NCBI RefSeq assembly: GCF_026319365.1
Contig: NZ_JAPDMS010000004.1
Span: 248,001-312,000, forward strand
From: Methylophaga sp. OBS1
GTDB lineage: Bacteria > Pseudomonadota > Gammaproteobacteria > Nitrosococcales > Methylophagaceae
DNA length: 64,000 bases
Direction of reading: 5' to 3'
Below are positions 19,205 to 28,560 of this stretch, piece by piece. Position numbers and translations under genes: made by a program. Below the pieces are notes generated by a model, which was not told the origin of the DNA, did not search any database, and saw nothing but the letters and a program-made list of their open reading frames with translations. Every line of letters begins with the position of its first letter. Within the stretch, counting starts at the first letter, position 1.

Positions 19205-19801
19205 TTACTCGTGGATAATATGATTTTGCTTGAGGTAGGCAATCACTGTGTCAGCACAAGTCTCAATATCACTTTCAGCCGTGTTCAAAATAATTTCTGG
19301 AGACAGAGGCTCTTCATAAGCTGAATCAATGCCCGTGAAATTTTTTACCTCACCCCGCCTCGCTTTTTTATACAAGCCTTTGGGGTCTCGCTGCTCACAC
19401 ACCGTCAGTGGGGTGGACATATGAATCTCAATAAACTCCCCCGCGCCAACCAAATCACGCACCATCTTTCTGTCTGCACGGAAGGGGGAGATAAATGCGC
19501 TCAAAACAATTAAGCCAGCATCAGCAAATAACTTAGCCATTTCACCGATACGGCGTATATTTTCGATTCTGTCAGAATCACTGAACCCCAGATCTTTGTT
19601 CAAACCATGGCGGACGTTATCACCATCCAGCAAATAGGTATGGTGGCCCAACTCATAAAGCTTTTGTTCAACAGCGTTGGCCGTTGTTGATTTACCTGAG
19701 GCACTCAGTCCAGTAAACCAGAGTATGCATGGTTTTTGTCGTTTTTGGAGAGAGCGTGATGCCTTATCAAGGCTATGGTCTTGCCAAACGATATCGGTCA
19801 A
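19205..19801 (-). CDS. cysC: Adenylylsulfate (APS) kinase
   Basis: Phosphorylates APS to PAPS, the sulfate donor of sulfotransferases. The 198-residue protein has the Walker [10 protein letters not shown] (about residues 31-39), [36 protein letters not shown] and [14 protein letters not shown], all family hallmarks. No cysN/cysD sulfurylase or cysH reductase is next to it, so it looks dedicated to sulfation by the glycan operon more than to sulfate assimilation. It follows the PglE-like aminotransferase by 23 bp and precedes the DHH gene by 3 bp. Confidence 0.95.
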   Translation of the reverse strand: MTDIVWQDHSLDKASRSLQKRQKPCILWFTGLSASGKSTTANAVEQKLYELGHHTYLLDGDNVRHGLNKDLGFSDSDRIENIRRIGEMAKLFADAGLIVLSAFISPFRADRKMVRDLVGAGEFIEIHMSTPLTVCEQRDPKGLYKKARRGEVKNFTGIDSAYEEPLSPEIILNTAESDIETCADTVIAYLKQNHIIHE

Positions 19802-19824
19802 CTTGTATTTCCTTCAACCCTTTA

Positions 19825-21006
19825 TTATTGACTGGACTGAGCCAGTAGCATGACTTCTGAAACCACGTCACAAGTCTGTTTTATTTCAGCTTGTGTCATT
19901 GTCGGGTGCACCAAAAACATCAATGAAGTCTCGCCCAACTCAGCGGCAACCGGCAGGGATGACTCTGGTCTTAGCTTATCGTTTTCAAACGCTTTTTCCA
20001 GATACACTTCTGAACAGGAACCGGAAAAACAGGGAACGCCGCGTTGGTTAATCTCATGCATAATCCTGTCTCTATCCCAACCGGTTCTCAGTTTTTCTGG
20101 TCTGACAAACACATAGGCCTTATAAGCCGCATGCTGAATGTGCGCCGGCAGTTTGGGAACTCTTAAAGCAGTAAACCCGGCTGCCGTATTCCAGATTGCC
20201 TCAGCATTGTTTCGGCGTGCCTTGCTCCATGCCTCCATTCGTTGCAACTGAATTAATCCGATAGCCGCCTGCATTTCGGTCATCCTGTAATTCGTGCCAA
20301 ACGACTCATGTAACCATCTGAATCCAGGCGGGTGCGTTTTGTTATAAACCGCATCGTAAGATTTGCCATGATCTTTGAATGACCACATCTTTTTCCACAG
20401 CGCTTCTGAGTTGGTTGTCACCATGCCACCTTCGCCGCCCGTGGTCATGATTTTGTCCTGGCAAAAAGACCAGCAACCGACATCACCAATCGCACCAACA
20501 GAGCGTCCTCTATATTGCGCACCATGTGCCTGAGCACAATCCTCGATGACCTTAAGATCATGCTTCTTGGCCAGAACCATGATATCGTCCATCTCACATG
20601 GCCATCCAGCAAGATGCACACAGATAATGGCTTTTGTTTTGTCGGTAATGAGCGGCGCTATTGAATCTGCATAAATATTCTGCGAATCGGCATCGACATC
20701 TGCAAATACGGGTTTCGCTCCCAGTAAAACGATTGAAGAAACAGAAGCGATAAAGGTGCGGGAGGTAACAATAACCTCATCTCCCGGGCCAATGTCCAGC
20801 GCTCTGAGGGCAGCATCCAGTGCCACTGTGCCGTTTGCCATTGCTATCGCATAATCACTCTCTGACCATTGAGCAAAGGCGGACTCAAACTCCCGGCATT
20901 GTGTCCCGGTCCAGTAATTAACCTTGTTTGATAACAATACCTGCTTGACTGCATCGGCCTCTTCTTCTGAAAAACAAGGCCAGGGAGAAAATGCTGACTG
21001 TGACAT
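19825..21006 (-). CDS. DegT/DnrJ/EryC1-family sugar aminotransferase (PglE-like)
   Basis: PLP-dependent aminotransferase acting on a nucleotide-linked keto sugar. In 393 residues it shows ANGTVALDAALRAL for phosphate binding, VIEDCAQAHGA with the PLP Asp, and the Schiff-base Lys in SFCQDKIMTTGGEGG. The ATG at 21004-21006 overlaps the acetyltransferase stop as TAATG. The three neighbours aminotransferase, PglD-like acetyltransferase and PglC-like phosphosugar transferase copy the bacillosamine (diNAcBac) arrangement, so a UDP-4-keto-6-deoxy-GlcNAc substrate is inferred. The exact sugar cannot be read from sequence. Confidence 0.85.
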   Translation of the reverse strand: MSQSAFSPWPCFSEEEADAVKQVLLSNKVNYWTGTQCREFESAFAQWSESDYAIAMANGTVALDAALRALDIGPGDEVIVTSRTFIASVSSIVLLGAKPVFADVDADSQNIYADSIAPLITDKTKAIICVHLAGWPCEMDDIMVLAKKHDLKVIEDCAQAHGAQYRGRSVGAIGDVGCWSFCQDKIMTTGGEGGMVTTNSEALWKKMWSFKDHGKSYDAVYNKTHPPGFRWLHESFGTNYRMTEMQAAIGLIQLQRMEAWSKARRNNAEAIWNTAAGFTALRVPKLPAHIQHAAYKAYVFVRPEKLRTGWDRDRIMHEINQRGVPCFSGSCSEVYLEKAFENDKLRPESSLPVAAELGETSLMFLVHPTMTQAEIKQTCDVVSEVMLLAQSSQ

Positions 21007-21632
21007 TAAAGACTCTTTGTTGGTTTTGCTGGAACACCGCACACCGTGATATTCGCGGGAACATCCTCAATCACGACTGAGCCTGCCCCAACAATGCTAT
21101 TTTCACCAATATGGCGTTGCTGGATTACCGATGCGCCAATGCCGACCCATGCTTTATGACCGACCCTGACCTCACCCGCCAGATTCACGCCGGGACAAAT
21201 GTGTACGCCATCATCAATCACACAATCGTGGTCAATAATAGCCCCCGTATTGAGGATGACATGATCGCCAATAGCGGCGAAAGGATTCACTACCGCGTTG
21301 GCCATGATCACTGTGCCTCGGCCTATAGCGGAATGGTCACCGATGATCGCAGACGGATGAATCAGTGTAGCAAGCTCAATACCTGCTTCAAGCAGTAACG
21401 CAGCCCTGTCTGTACGGACTTGATTATTCCCAATGGCTACAACAGCCGCATCAAAATCTACCCTCTGGCGTAGCAAGTCATCGAAGGTTCCCTGGACAGG
21501 CCATATTCCGTTCTTCTGAATGTCTTCTGCTGCCTGGTCAAAAAACTCAATGCTCTGCCAACCGGTTAATCCGGCAATATCAGCCACAACTTTGCCATGT
21601 CCACTGGCACCATAAATCGCCAAACGCTTCAC
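21006..21632 (-). CDS. PglD/NeuD-like sugar O/N-acetyltransferase
   Basis: A 208-residue left-handed beta-helix acetyltransferase. An N-terminal Rossmann-like domain (LAIYGASGHGKVVADI) binds the nucleotide sugar, and hexapeptide repeats from about residue 90 carry the expected catalytic His in IIDHDCVI (about residue 135). The C-terminus VCGVPAKPTKSL is typical of PglD/NeuD proteins. It overlaps the PglC-like gene by 4 bp and the aminotransferase by 1 bp, so the three are translationally coupled. Most likely it N-acetylates the amino group installed by the downstream aminotransferase. Confidence 0.87.
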   Translation of the reverse strand: MKRLAIYGASGHGKVVADIAGLTGWQSIEFFDQAAEDIQKNGIWPVQGTFDDLLRQRVDFDAAVVAIGNNQVRTDRAALLLEAGIELATLIHPSAIIGDHSAIGRGTVIMANAVVNPFAAIGDHVILNTGAIIDHDCVIDDGVHICPGVNLAGEVRVGHKAWVGIGASVIQQRHIGENSIVGAGSVVIEDVPANITVCGVPAKPTKSL

Positions 21633-22225
21633 TTGTCATTTCCTTTGAATTTTTCTGCAGTGGCGTGACCGCTCTGATTGATGTCTTCCCTCAAGAACAC
21701 TTTCTTAACGGTCATCAACAGTATTTTCAAGTCGAGCCAAAACGATTGATTTTCAACATACCAGACATCCATTCTAAAACGCTCCGGCCATGACAGGTTA
21801 TTACGTCCATTGACCTGGGCCCATCCCGTCACGCCCGGCCTGACCTCATGCCTTCTCGACTGTTCAGGACTGTATAAGGGCAAATACTCTTCCAATAGGG
21901 GTCTGGGCCCTACCAGGCTCATATTACCCTTGAAAACATTCCATAACTCCGGCAGTTCATCCAGGCTTGTGGCCCTGAGGAGACGCCCAAAGTCTGTCAG
22001 TCGTTCTTCATCTGATAACAGTGTTCCTGCTTTATCTTGTGCATCAAGCATTGTTCTGAACTTAATGAGTTCAAATAACTCCGCATTGCGTCCAGGACGA
22101 AGCTGTTTGAAAAAAACCGGAGCGCCCAGCTTCAATCGAACCCCACAATAAATCAGCACGATGACCGGTAACAGCACAATGATGAGCGTTCCCGACACTA
22201 TAATGTCAAAAATACGCTTAAGCAC
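21629..22225 (-). CDS. Undecaprenyl-phosphate phosphosugar transferase (PglC-like)
   Basis: Monotopic phosphoglycosyl transferase that starts glycan assembly by moving a sugar-1-phosphate onto undecaprenyl phosphate. The 198-residue size is that of the minimal PglC class, without the long WbaP/WcaJ N-terminus. One re-entrant hydrophobic segment (residues 5-30) is followed by KFRTM, the Asp-Glu pair in SLDELPELWNVF, GPRP and RPGVTGWAQVNGRN. The start is GTG overlapping the upstream glycosyltransferase by 8 bp. With the PglD/PglE-like genes beside it, a bacillosamine-type first sugar is likely. Confidence 0.92.
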   Translation of the reverse strand: MLKRIFDIIVSGTLIIVLLPVIVLIYCGVRLKLGAPVFFKQLRPGRNAELFELIKFRTMLDAQDKAGTLLSDEERLTDFGRLLRATSLDELPELWNVFKGNMSLVGPRPLLEEYLPLYSPEQSRRHEVRPGVTGWAQVNGRNNLSWPERFRMDVWYVENQSFWLDLKILLMTVKKVFLREDINQSGHATAEKFKGNDK

Positions 22226-23498
22226 AGTCTATTTCCTGCTGCTTATAGATGCCGGAGCCATATTGGCTGATATCTGTATCGCCCTGCTCGACCACCGAAA
22301 TAAAAACCTGCTCCAGTTGTTTTGCCAATACCTCTCGATCAAAGTATTTAATAGCGAGTTCTCTAGAGGCAATCCCAGCAGACTGGACCCATCTTTTATC
22401 CTGAATATGCTCTGCAACCACCTCAGCTGCTGAAGACGCTGACATCCCCCACAGGTTCACACCACATTGAAAATCTTTAATCAGTTCATTTTGCCAGCCA
22501 GCATAATTAATCATCACCGGTCTACCTGCCGCGAGTGCATCGAAAAATTTGTTCGCTGAATTGGCTCTCATTGCCGGCTCATCAATAAATAAGCTACTGA
22601 TCATATCTGCTGCGGAGAAGAGCGTCGGTATCTCTTTTTTGGGAATTTTGGGTTCCAGAAATAAATTTTTGTTTAACACGCCTAAACTTTGTGCCAGTTC
22701 CAGAATGTTGGCTCTCTCCGCGCCATCGCCGACAATCAAAATCCTCACCTCTGGTGCGATATGCTCAAGTTGACTGGCTAGTTTGACAAGGTAATCAACC
22801 CCATTAATTTTCCCCAGGGTACCGGCATAAATCAGTAACGGCCGGTTTTGAAGCCATTCTCTGGCTTGCCTGAAGTTTTGAGCATCTTCTTGAGAGGTTT
22901 GAAATAGCTCAATATCACTACTATTCGGGATCACAGCCACCTGGTTTTGAGGATAACCAGCATTCACGACACCCTCTTTCATTCCTGGGGAGAGCGCCAC
23001 TACTGCAGAAGCATGCCTGTATGCCCATCTTTCAAGCAGATAAGCTAATTTTCTCAGCACCGGATTATTCAACGCCCCCATTGCAATGGGTAATTCCGGC
23101 CACAGATCTCTGACTTCAAAAATCATCGGCACCCGCTGCTTGCGGGCTGCATACACACCGGGCAAAGCAATAGTCAAAGGCGTACTGGTCGCAAAAATGA
23201 CATCGGCAGAAATCCCGGCAGCTCTTTTTGCCGATGCATAAGCAAATTTTAAAAAGGCTTTTATTCTCTGGCTGTAACTAAGGTGGTTTGAGTAGGGTAA
23301 TGGCAACCAGTGCACATGGATACCGTCTTCAATCGACTCGTACCAATCAGATGAAGTCTGTTCATACTCTTCACGCCATGTGGTAACAATATGAACCTCA
23401 TGGCCCCAATTCACTAAACGACGCGCCATTTCGTATGACCTGGTGCTGCCCGTCATTTCTGGAGTATTAAAATATTGATGTAGATAGACTATTTTCAT
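22218..23498 (-). CDS. Glycosyltransferase, GT4 family (WbuB-like)
   Basis: A 426-residue GT-B fold transferase. The N-terminal half starts KIVYLHQYFNTPEMTGSTRSYE and contains the conserved FEVRDLWPE motif. The C-terminal donor domain has IPNSSDIELF, YAGTLGKINGVD, ILIVGDGAER and the region around KFFDALAAGRPV. Such proteins commonly add the second sugar to an undecaprenyl-linked N-acetylamino sugar, which fits its position just before the PglC-like gene. Acceptor and donor are not determinable. Confidence 0.88.
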   Translation of the reverse strand: MKIVYLHQYFNTPEMTGSTRSYEMARRLVNWGHEVHIVTTWREEYEQTSSDWYESIEDGIHVHWLPLPYSNHLSYSQRIKAFLKFAYASAKRAAGISADVIFATSTPLTIALPGVYAARKQRVPMIFEVRDLWPELPIAMGALNNPVLRKLAYLLERWAYRHASAVVALSPGMKEGVVNAGYPQNQVAVIPNSSDIELFQTSQEDAQNFRQAREWLQNRPLLIYAGTLGKINGVDYLVKLASQLEHIAPEVRILIVGDGAERANILELAQSLGVLNKNLFLEPKIPKKEIPTLFSAADMISSLFIDEPAMRANSANKFFDALAAGRPVMINYAGWQNELIKDFQCGVNLWGMSASSAAEVVAEHIQDKRWVQSAGIASRELAIKYFDREVLAKQLEQVFISVVEQGDTDISQYGSGIYKQQEIDCA

Positions 23499-23555
23499 TA
23501 ATGAAGCGTGTTTATAAGAACGAGTAACCGAGATAATGTTGTTTATATTGCTGAC

Positions 23556-24413
23556 TCACCGTCGCTCTGGTGTCTTTCCACAAATCAAAGCAAACATCTC
23601 TGCAAGCTCGACGCACCACAACCGAAACTGAAACCAAATAACCCGAGTTTTCTCTGAAAGTTTGAGCTTGTCACATTTAAGTATGCGCCAGAACCGCCAG
23701 ACCGGGGGCAAAAGTGTGATCAAAAAATACTTAAACCGGCGTGACAGTCTACCCGCACGAATCTGTCCACCCTTCATTCTTCTGACTTTTGTGGCGTACT
23801 CTGCCCATGTCGTTCGGGCGGGGTGAAAAACTGCCGCCTCAGAAATAAACTTGAGACTGCATCCTGCACTCAGAGAGCGCTGGCATAAGTCAGCATCCCC
23901 TCCGGAGAAACGATTCTCATCAAAAATCCCCACCTGGTCAAAAACCGACCTGGGAATAGCCAGGTTTGCTGTCACTGCATAGCCTCTTGATACGTAACGC
24001 TGTTGTGGCAAGCCTGCGGCAATATCATAGAGTTCAGCTGAAGATGGCTGCTGACTATTGCTGCGAATAATGACGTTGCCGGCGAGTAAAGTTTTCTGAT
24101 CAGAATCAGAATAGGCCTCATATAAGCGCATTAACCACTCACTGTCTGGCACACAATCAGCATCCGTGAAAACAATGAGCTCTCCTGACACAGCACTCAA
24201 GCCTTTATTTCTGGCGGCATAAGACCCCGGCTTTTCACATTCAAGCATGGTGATAGCGGGATTGTCGGGGAGTTGAGCTATCTCATCTGAGCCATTATCG
24301 ACGATCACAAGCTCTCTGGAGAATGCGCCTGACTGGTTTGAGAATGCGTTGATCAAATCAGGCAGTAAGTGCCACTGATTGAATACCGGGACGATGACAG
24401 ACACATCCATCAT
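23556..24413 (-). CDS. Glycosyltransferase, GT2 family
   Basis: A 285-residue GT-A enzyme. The N-terminal VSVIVPVFNQWHLLPDLI, VIVDNGS and the metal-binding DADCVPD motif (about residues 105-111) are clear, with GGDADLCQRS further on as the catalytic ED-like region. The C-terminal third is basic and contains a hydrophobic stretch (FLITLLPPVWRF), possibly membrane-associated. It overlaps the preceding gene by 4 bp (ATGA); a second ATG follows directly. Confidence 0.87.
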   Translation of the reverse strand: MMDVSVIVPVFNQWHLLPDLINAFSNQSGAFSRELVIVDNGSDEIAQLPDNPAITMLECEKPGSYAARNKGLSAVSGELIVFTDADCVPDSEWLMRLYEAYSDSDQKTLLAGNVIIRSNSQQPSSAELYDIAAGLPQQRYVSRGYAVTANLAIPRSVFDQVGIFDENRFSGGDADLCQRSLSAGCSLKFISEAAVFHPARTTWAEYATKVRRMKGGQIRAGRLSRRFKYFLITLLPPVWRFWRILKCDKLKLSEKTRVIWFQFRLWCVELAEMFALICGKTPERR

Positions 24414-25495
24414 TTCTCTCCCCGGTGATATCTGTCATAAAAAATAGTCAGAAACCACTCATAGACTCTGGCATTCAGCGTCATGGGATCTGGACAATTT
24501 CTGCTGAACCCCGTTACCCCATCATCGAATGTTTCCCCCAGCTGCCTGTCCCAGGCTCTGGAAGACGCCGCACTCTGATATTGAAATACCCGTGCGATAA
24601 GTGGGTACTCAAAACCCGGGGCGTTGTATGGATAAGCATATTTGTTGCCTTCAAGCTGAGACAGAAACTCATCACTGAAAGCGGTATCCAGAGCTGACTG
24701 CATTACCGGCGACTGAAAAATCGCGTGTTCGGGGAAATGACACTTCAGCCTGGCAAGAGGATGGAGGTTATACAAGTGATACCCCACCTCTTTGGTTGTG
24801 ACGGCGCGGCGACTCTTAAGCTCAGCAAGGCGATACCTCAGCCGTAGTAGCCAGCCTTTAAAGCTGCAACTGTAGAGCAAATGACTGATAACCCCGCTTT
24901 GCCTGACCCGCATTGCGCCGGAATGAAGGGCATCAAGAAAAGTGTGAATCTGGGCATTTAAAGCAGTATCATCCAGCATCGCAATAGCGGCGGCATACCA
25001 GAGTTGATGATTCAACGTATAGTCCACGCGTCGCTTACCATCTGCGGGGTCAGTTTTGATCCAGGCTTTTGCCGTTGGCGAGAAAGCATAAGCCTTGGCA
25101 AGTTGCCTGGCCTGGCTGACCGCGTCCTCGCGCTTTAACACTTGACCTGCAACCATCAGTGCTTCAATTACCCAGGCCTGGCCAATTACGCCGTTGCACC
25201 AGTCTTTACCGGGCTTTTGCCGATGAATGGCTACCCCATTTTTCAGGTGCGGATTGTCGAGCAGGTAATTTAACAGTTGCTCGGCATCGGCGCGAAGGTC
25301 ATCATCGCTCTCTGTCTCGCTGAGAACTGCAGCGGTGATCAGCCAGTGCGCGCTGTTTCTCACTGGCGTTTCAAGATCGTAATAAGGTCCATTTACCCCG
25401 GCCACCATACAGGCACGCTCGCGCCCCAGACTAAACCGTGCCGCAAGACTGCTCCGGCTTACCTCGACCAACTTCTTGTATTCCTTACTATCCAT
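24410..25495 (-). CDS. Unrecognised helical protein of the glycan operon (possible alpha/alpha-toroid)
   Basis: A 361-residue protein with no signal peptide or membrane segment. It shows repeated amphipathic helices with aromatic and small residues (RNSAHWLITAAVL, NGVIGQAWVIEAL, NHQLWYAAAIAML), the pattern of six-hairpin glycosidase-like or AglQ-type proteins found in some glycan clusters. I do not recognise it with certainty and see no clear catalytic motif. It starts 3 bp after the TagB/F-like gene (ATG 25493-25495; a TTG one codon earlier is also in frame) and overlaps the GT2 gene by 4 bp, so it is made with them. A glycan-trimming or glycan-binding role is possible. Confidence 0.6.
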   Translation of the reverse strand: MDSKEYKKLVEVSRSSLAARFSLGRERACMVAGVNGPYYDLETPVRNSAHWLITAAVLSETESDDDLRADAEQLLNYLLDNPHLKNGVAIHRQKPGKDWCNGVIGQAWVIEALMVAGQVLKREDAVSQARQLAKAYAFSPTAKAWIKTDPADGKRRVDYTLNHQLWYAAAIAMLDDTALNAQIHTFLDALHSGAMRVRQSGVISHLLYSCSFKGWLLRLRYRLAELKSRRAVTTKEVGYHLYNLHPLARLKCHFPEHAIFQSPVMQSALDTAFSDEFLSQLEGNKYAYPYNAPGFEYPLIARVFQYQSAASSRAWDRQLGETFDDGVTGFSRNCPDPMTLNARVYEWFLTIFYDRYHRGEK

Positions 25496-25498
25496 CAA

Positions 25499-26755
25499 CT
25501 ACGCTGACTCCTGAATTTGCTCAATCAATTTACAGACTCGCTGTCTTGAATTGGCGTCATCATGTTGATGAATCATCTGTTTCAAACGGTGCCGCTGCTG
25601 TTGATGTGTATCGTTTCCTGCAGCCGCTGCAGCCACCGCAGCAAAAAACGCTGACATGGAATTTAACCGGGGCCCCGGCAAAAGCGCCTCGTAATTATAA
25701 AGAAAACCGTTTTGTCGAGAAAACTCATCGAAATCATAGGGCACGAACAGCAATGGCCTGTCCAGCAGCAAAAAGTCGTGATAGAGCGCAGAGTAATCGG
25801 AAACCAACACATCGGCAAAAGGCAGAATCGAATTCACATCGGCAAAAACATCATGGCCCGCAAGGCGAATGCGATCGCTTTTTCCACACAAAGCCGACAG
25901 AAAGTCGACCAGGTCCGGGTACTTGTATAAGTCATTCATGTGCGGTCTCAGCAACAAGACACTGTTCTGCTTTTCAAGAAATTCACAAAGCTTCGGTATG
26001 TCAAAGTCACTGAAAGGAAAAAACTTTGTCGCTTCTCGTCCATGCCGCCAACTGGGGGCATACAGTATCACTTTACTATCAGTGGCCTCTTTGCCAATAA
26101 AGTCTTGCCACTTCGCCACATCCTCAGAGGTGGGAGTGTCCAGCAGATCATTTCTCGGATATCCCGTCACTACGTGTTTTTCCCGACCAATTTGCAGACA
26201 CTCTTCCTGCATATCCGAGATCATTTCAGAGGTTGAAATCGCATATCGAATGAGTCTGGACTCAAGCAGACGATCGTATTTTTCAAGCTCACTGATCACA
26301 TGCCCCTGTCTAGCAAATCGGATGCGTTTCACGGAGCGGCCATGCCTCAGTGCAATCAGTGATACCCGCTGAGGGATTAGGCTCGGCAGCATCGCAAGAT
26401 CATACAAAGAGTTGGTAAAAACGCCCACCCTTGCTCTCATTAAACAAATCCACCCGGCCAGGCTCGTGCTGAGCACAACCGGACGTCCCCGCCTTTTCAG
26501 GTCCCGGTAAACGTCCCTGTTACGGGTTATCCAGACCGGACGCGCACCGTCGTTCTGCATGAGAAGCCACTCGTAAATGTACTTGCTGTTATCGCCATAC
26601 AGCTTGCCATTCATCGCACCGCACAAAACAAGCGCTTTATCTGTTTTGACAAATCGCGCTGTCGTGTTGGTGACAAACTGCAGCAACTTCTGCAAGGTGG
26701 GGGATCTGACCAGTCGCAAAAGCCCGTGTTTGATACTGCTTATCAATCGTTTCAT
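25499..26755 (-). CDS. CDP-glycerol glycerophosphotransferase-like (TagB/TagF-type) protein
   Basis: A 418-residue GT-B-type polyol/sugar-phosphate transferase relative. Motifs of the family are LRHGRSVKRI with the catalytic-type His, VVTGYPRND, ILYAPSWRHG, LLLRPHMND and the C-terminal LVSDYSALYHDFLLLDRPLLFVPYD. The family moves glycerol- or ribitol-phosphate, or related phospho-units, onto lipid-linked or glycan acceptors. The N-terminus is basic and may sit on the membrane. ATG 26753-26755 overlaps the kinase stop as ATGA. No CDP-glycerol synthesis gene (tagD type) is seen in the window, so the donor is unknown. Confidence 0.85.
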   Translation of the reverse strand: MKRLISSIKHGLLRLVRSPTLQKLLQFVTNTTARFVKTDKALVLCGAMNGKLYGDNSKYIYEWLLMQNDGARPVWITRNRDVYRDLKRRGRPVVLSTSLAGWICLMRARVGVFTNSLYDLAMLPSLIPQRVSLIALRHGRSVKRIRFARQGHVISELEKYDRLLESRLIRYAISTSEMISDMQEECLQIGREKHVVTGYPRNDLLDTPTSEDVAKWQDFIGKEATDSKVILYAPSWRHGREATKFFPFSDFDIPKLCEFLEKQNSVLLLRPHMNDLYKYPDLVDFLSALCGKSDRIRLAGHDVFADVNSILPFADVLVSDYSALYHDFLLLDRPLLFVPYDFDEFSRQNGFLYNYEALLPGPRLNSMSAFFAAVAAAAAGNDTHQQQRHRLKQMIHQHDDANSRQRVCKLIEQIQESA

Positions 26756-27390
26756 TTTTCTTCTAACTGGTTGAGCAATGACTTCAGGCAATCATTGAGG
26801 CTGTCTGATGCTGATATCGGTAACAAATGGTAGCGCGGATCATCAGCTACCTCCTGATAAGCCAACTGATAACTTTGCACTCTGATGCCTGCATCAGCCA
26901 GATCTTTGTATTGTCCAAGCGCCCTGTCAAAGCAAAGCTCGGCATCAGGCAAAAGAATAAAAACATGGTCAACCAAGGGAAAACAATATCTGTAAACACA
27001 AGACCAGAAGCTGTTCAGGCTGTATTGCAGCCAGTATGACGAGCGCCCGATTTTACCGTGCCGATAGCGCAACCTGGCTGAGTGCTTCATGACCAGCCTG
27101 TCGAATACATGGCGGTCATAAACCGTTATACCGCTCCGGTAGCGCAGCACCACTCGCCACCAGTTCTCAAGATATTCTACAGGGTAATAAAGGCTGTGCT
27201 GAATAGCAAAGCCCAGCAATGGATGCACTTTCAAGGCAACGTCCCACAACCACTTAACAAGCCTGGTTGAAGGCAGATGAAAATGTGCTTTTCCCGAATA
27301 AACCAGCCTCGCATCATCAAGATGCTTGCAAAGCATCTTACAAAGCGTGGATTTGCCGGCGCCATCCGGTCCGGTTATGGCTATTTTCAT
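26752..27390 (-). CDS. Thymidylate-kinase-like P-loop NTPase
   Basis: A 212-residue P-loop protein starting MKIAITGPDGAGKST with an intact Walker A. The DR motif occurs in VYDRHVFDRLV, and an Asp-rich strand (VDHVFILLPDAE) follows, as in thymidylate kinase relatives. Members in glycan clusters are thought to phosphorylate small molecules or sugars; no substrate can be named. ATG 27388-27390 overlaps the HprK-like stop by 4 bp; an upstream in-frame start at 27465 would lie inside that gene. The two kinases are therefore translationally coupled. Confidence 0.75.
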   Translation of the reverse strand: MKIAITGPDGAGKSTLCKMLCKHLDDARLVYSGKAHFHLPSTRLVKWLWDVALKVHPLLGFAIQHSLYYPVEYLENWWRVVLRYRSGITVYDRHVFDRLVMKHSARLRYRHGKIGRSSYWLQYSLNSFWSCVYRYCFPLVDHVFILLPDAELCFDRALGQYKDLADAGIRVQSYQLAYQEVADDPRYHLLPISASDSLNDCLKSLLNQLEEK

Positions 27391-28499
27391 GCGCCAAGCA
27401 ACTTTTGTATCAGAATACGCCAGTCCAAACGGCTGTTTTCTTCGGGCATACTGAGTTGGTGACACTGCGTGGATGAAAGTGCCTCTCTCACGACTTGTCT
27501 CTCTGCATGCATCAGGGCAGACAATTCATCAGACCAGCAAGGTCCCTCGGGGAAAAGAATATCGTGCGCCGACACCAATGTCTGAAGCGAATGATTCCAC
27601 TCCACATCTCCAATATCACTCACCGTACTGGCAGTTCTGGTTGAATCTGCCTGCCGCATTTCGACCTTGCCGCTCTTCCTGCTTTTAACAAGTTGCACCG
27701 TTTTGTTGACTTTTGACTGGCTAAGGACATTCGCTGCGGGATACAAATCGTTGATTCGAAAATACTGTGCACGGATAAAGCGCCGGCGGACACGCTTGAA
27801 AAGAGCATTATCTCCCACCCAACTCAGCCGACTCAAAAAACCGAATGTATGTAGCTTTATTTTAGTCGTGAGACTGCTAAATTCAGGAAAGTGTGTGAGA
27901 TTCGAGTCTTTGAGCACCACATAGCGCGGAAATGCAAACGCCACTCCGTCTGAACGCAACCATAGGCGATCATCAGCCAGGAAATCACTCCCCGCTGCAA
28001 TCAATTTCAGGCAGGTTGCTGTCTTACCTACATTTTTCCAGGCCGGAAGTAAAATTGCCTCGCTCCCCTTTGCAACGCAAGCGGCATGAACTAGAGCAAT
28101 CTGCTTTTCAACAAAGCTCAATCGCCAGAATAACTCACAAAGTACATTGGCTTTCATCTTATTGAACGAGGGGTCAAAAAGAAGCGTCGTCTGTTTCGCC
28201 AGCGGCTGCTGTCCATCCAGTCGGGCAGCCTTGTTATTGACTGACCAGATAAACCCTTCTCCATCAACCGATCTCGCATAGCCCTCAGTGCCAGAAATCA
28301 GAATGCGATCAGACTCATCACCTGATGCTGTCGCCGCTATTGTCACGGAAAAATCTGCCGGGCCAGTTACTGTGTTGGTCTCGCTGATTAAAAAGTTTTC
28401 GTACTGGTAGGCCAGGTATCTGAATAATGGCCCAGTTCCTGACAAGCTAAAGTCTGCGACGCCGTGTAATGAGAAGTTGTTTTTGCTTTCAGCGTTCAC
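27387..28499 (-). CDS. HPr-kinase-like (HprK-related) protein
   Basis: A 370-residue cytoplasmic protein whose central part looks like the C-terminal kinase domain of HprK. It has a His-containing strand ALVHAACV, a P-loop AWKNVGKT (about residue 155), and LADDRLWLRSDGVAFAFPR, the DD segment that follows in HprK-type kinases. The N-terminal 120 residues and the basic C-terminal part match nothing I know. True HprK regulates PTS sugar use, but no ptsH or ptsN is nearby, so a glycan- or peptide-directed kinase role is more plausible here. No PqqD-like partner gene is seen. Confidence 0.65.
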   Translation of the reverse strand: MNAESKNNFSLHGVADFSLSGTGPLFRYLAYQYENFLISETNTVTGPADFSVTIAATASGDESDRILISGTEGYARSVDGEGFIWSVNNKAARLDGQQPLAKQTTLLFDPSFNKMKANVLCELFWRLSFVEKQIALVHAACVAKGSEAILLPAWKNVGKTATCLKLIAAGSDFLADDRLWLRSDGVAFAFPRYVVLKDSNLTHFPEFSSLTTKIKLHTFGFLSRLSWVGDNALFKRVRRRFIRAQYFRINDLYPAANVLSQSKVNKTVQLVKSRKSGKVEMRQADSTRTASTVSDIGDVEWNHSLQTLVSAHDILFPEGPCWSDELSALMHAERQVVREALSSTQCHQLSMPEENSRLDWRILIQKLLGA

Positions 28500-28560
28500 T
28501 GTCTGTGATTTCTCTTTTCATAAAATAGGCCAGAATCAATCCTGATGCCGGTTACTGGGC

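Noticed and set aside
25438..26013. 191-codon plus-strand frame opposite the TagB/F-like gene
   Set aside because: Low-complexity antisense product without start signals; the opposite strand has clear family motifs.
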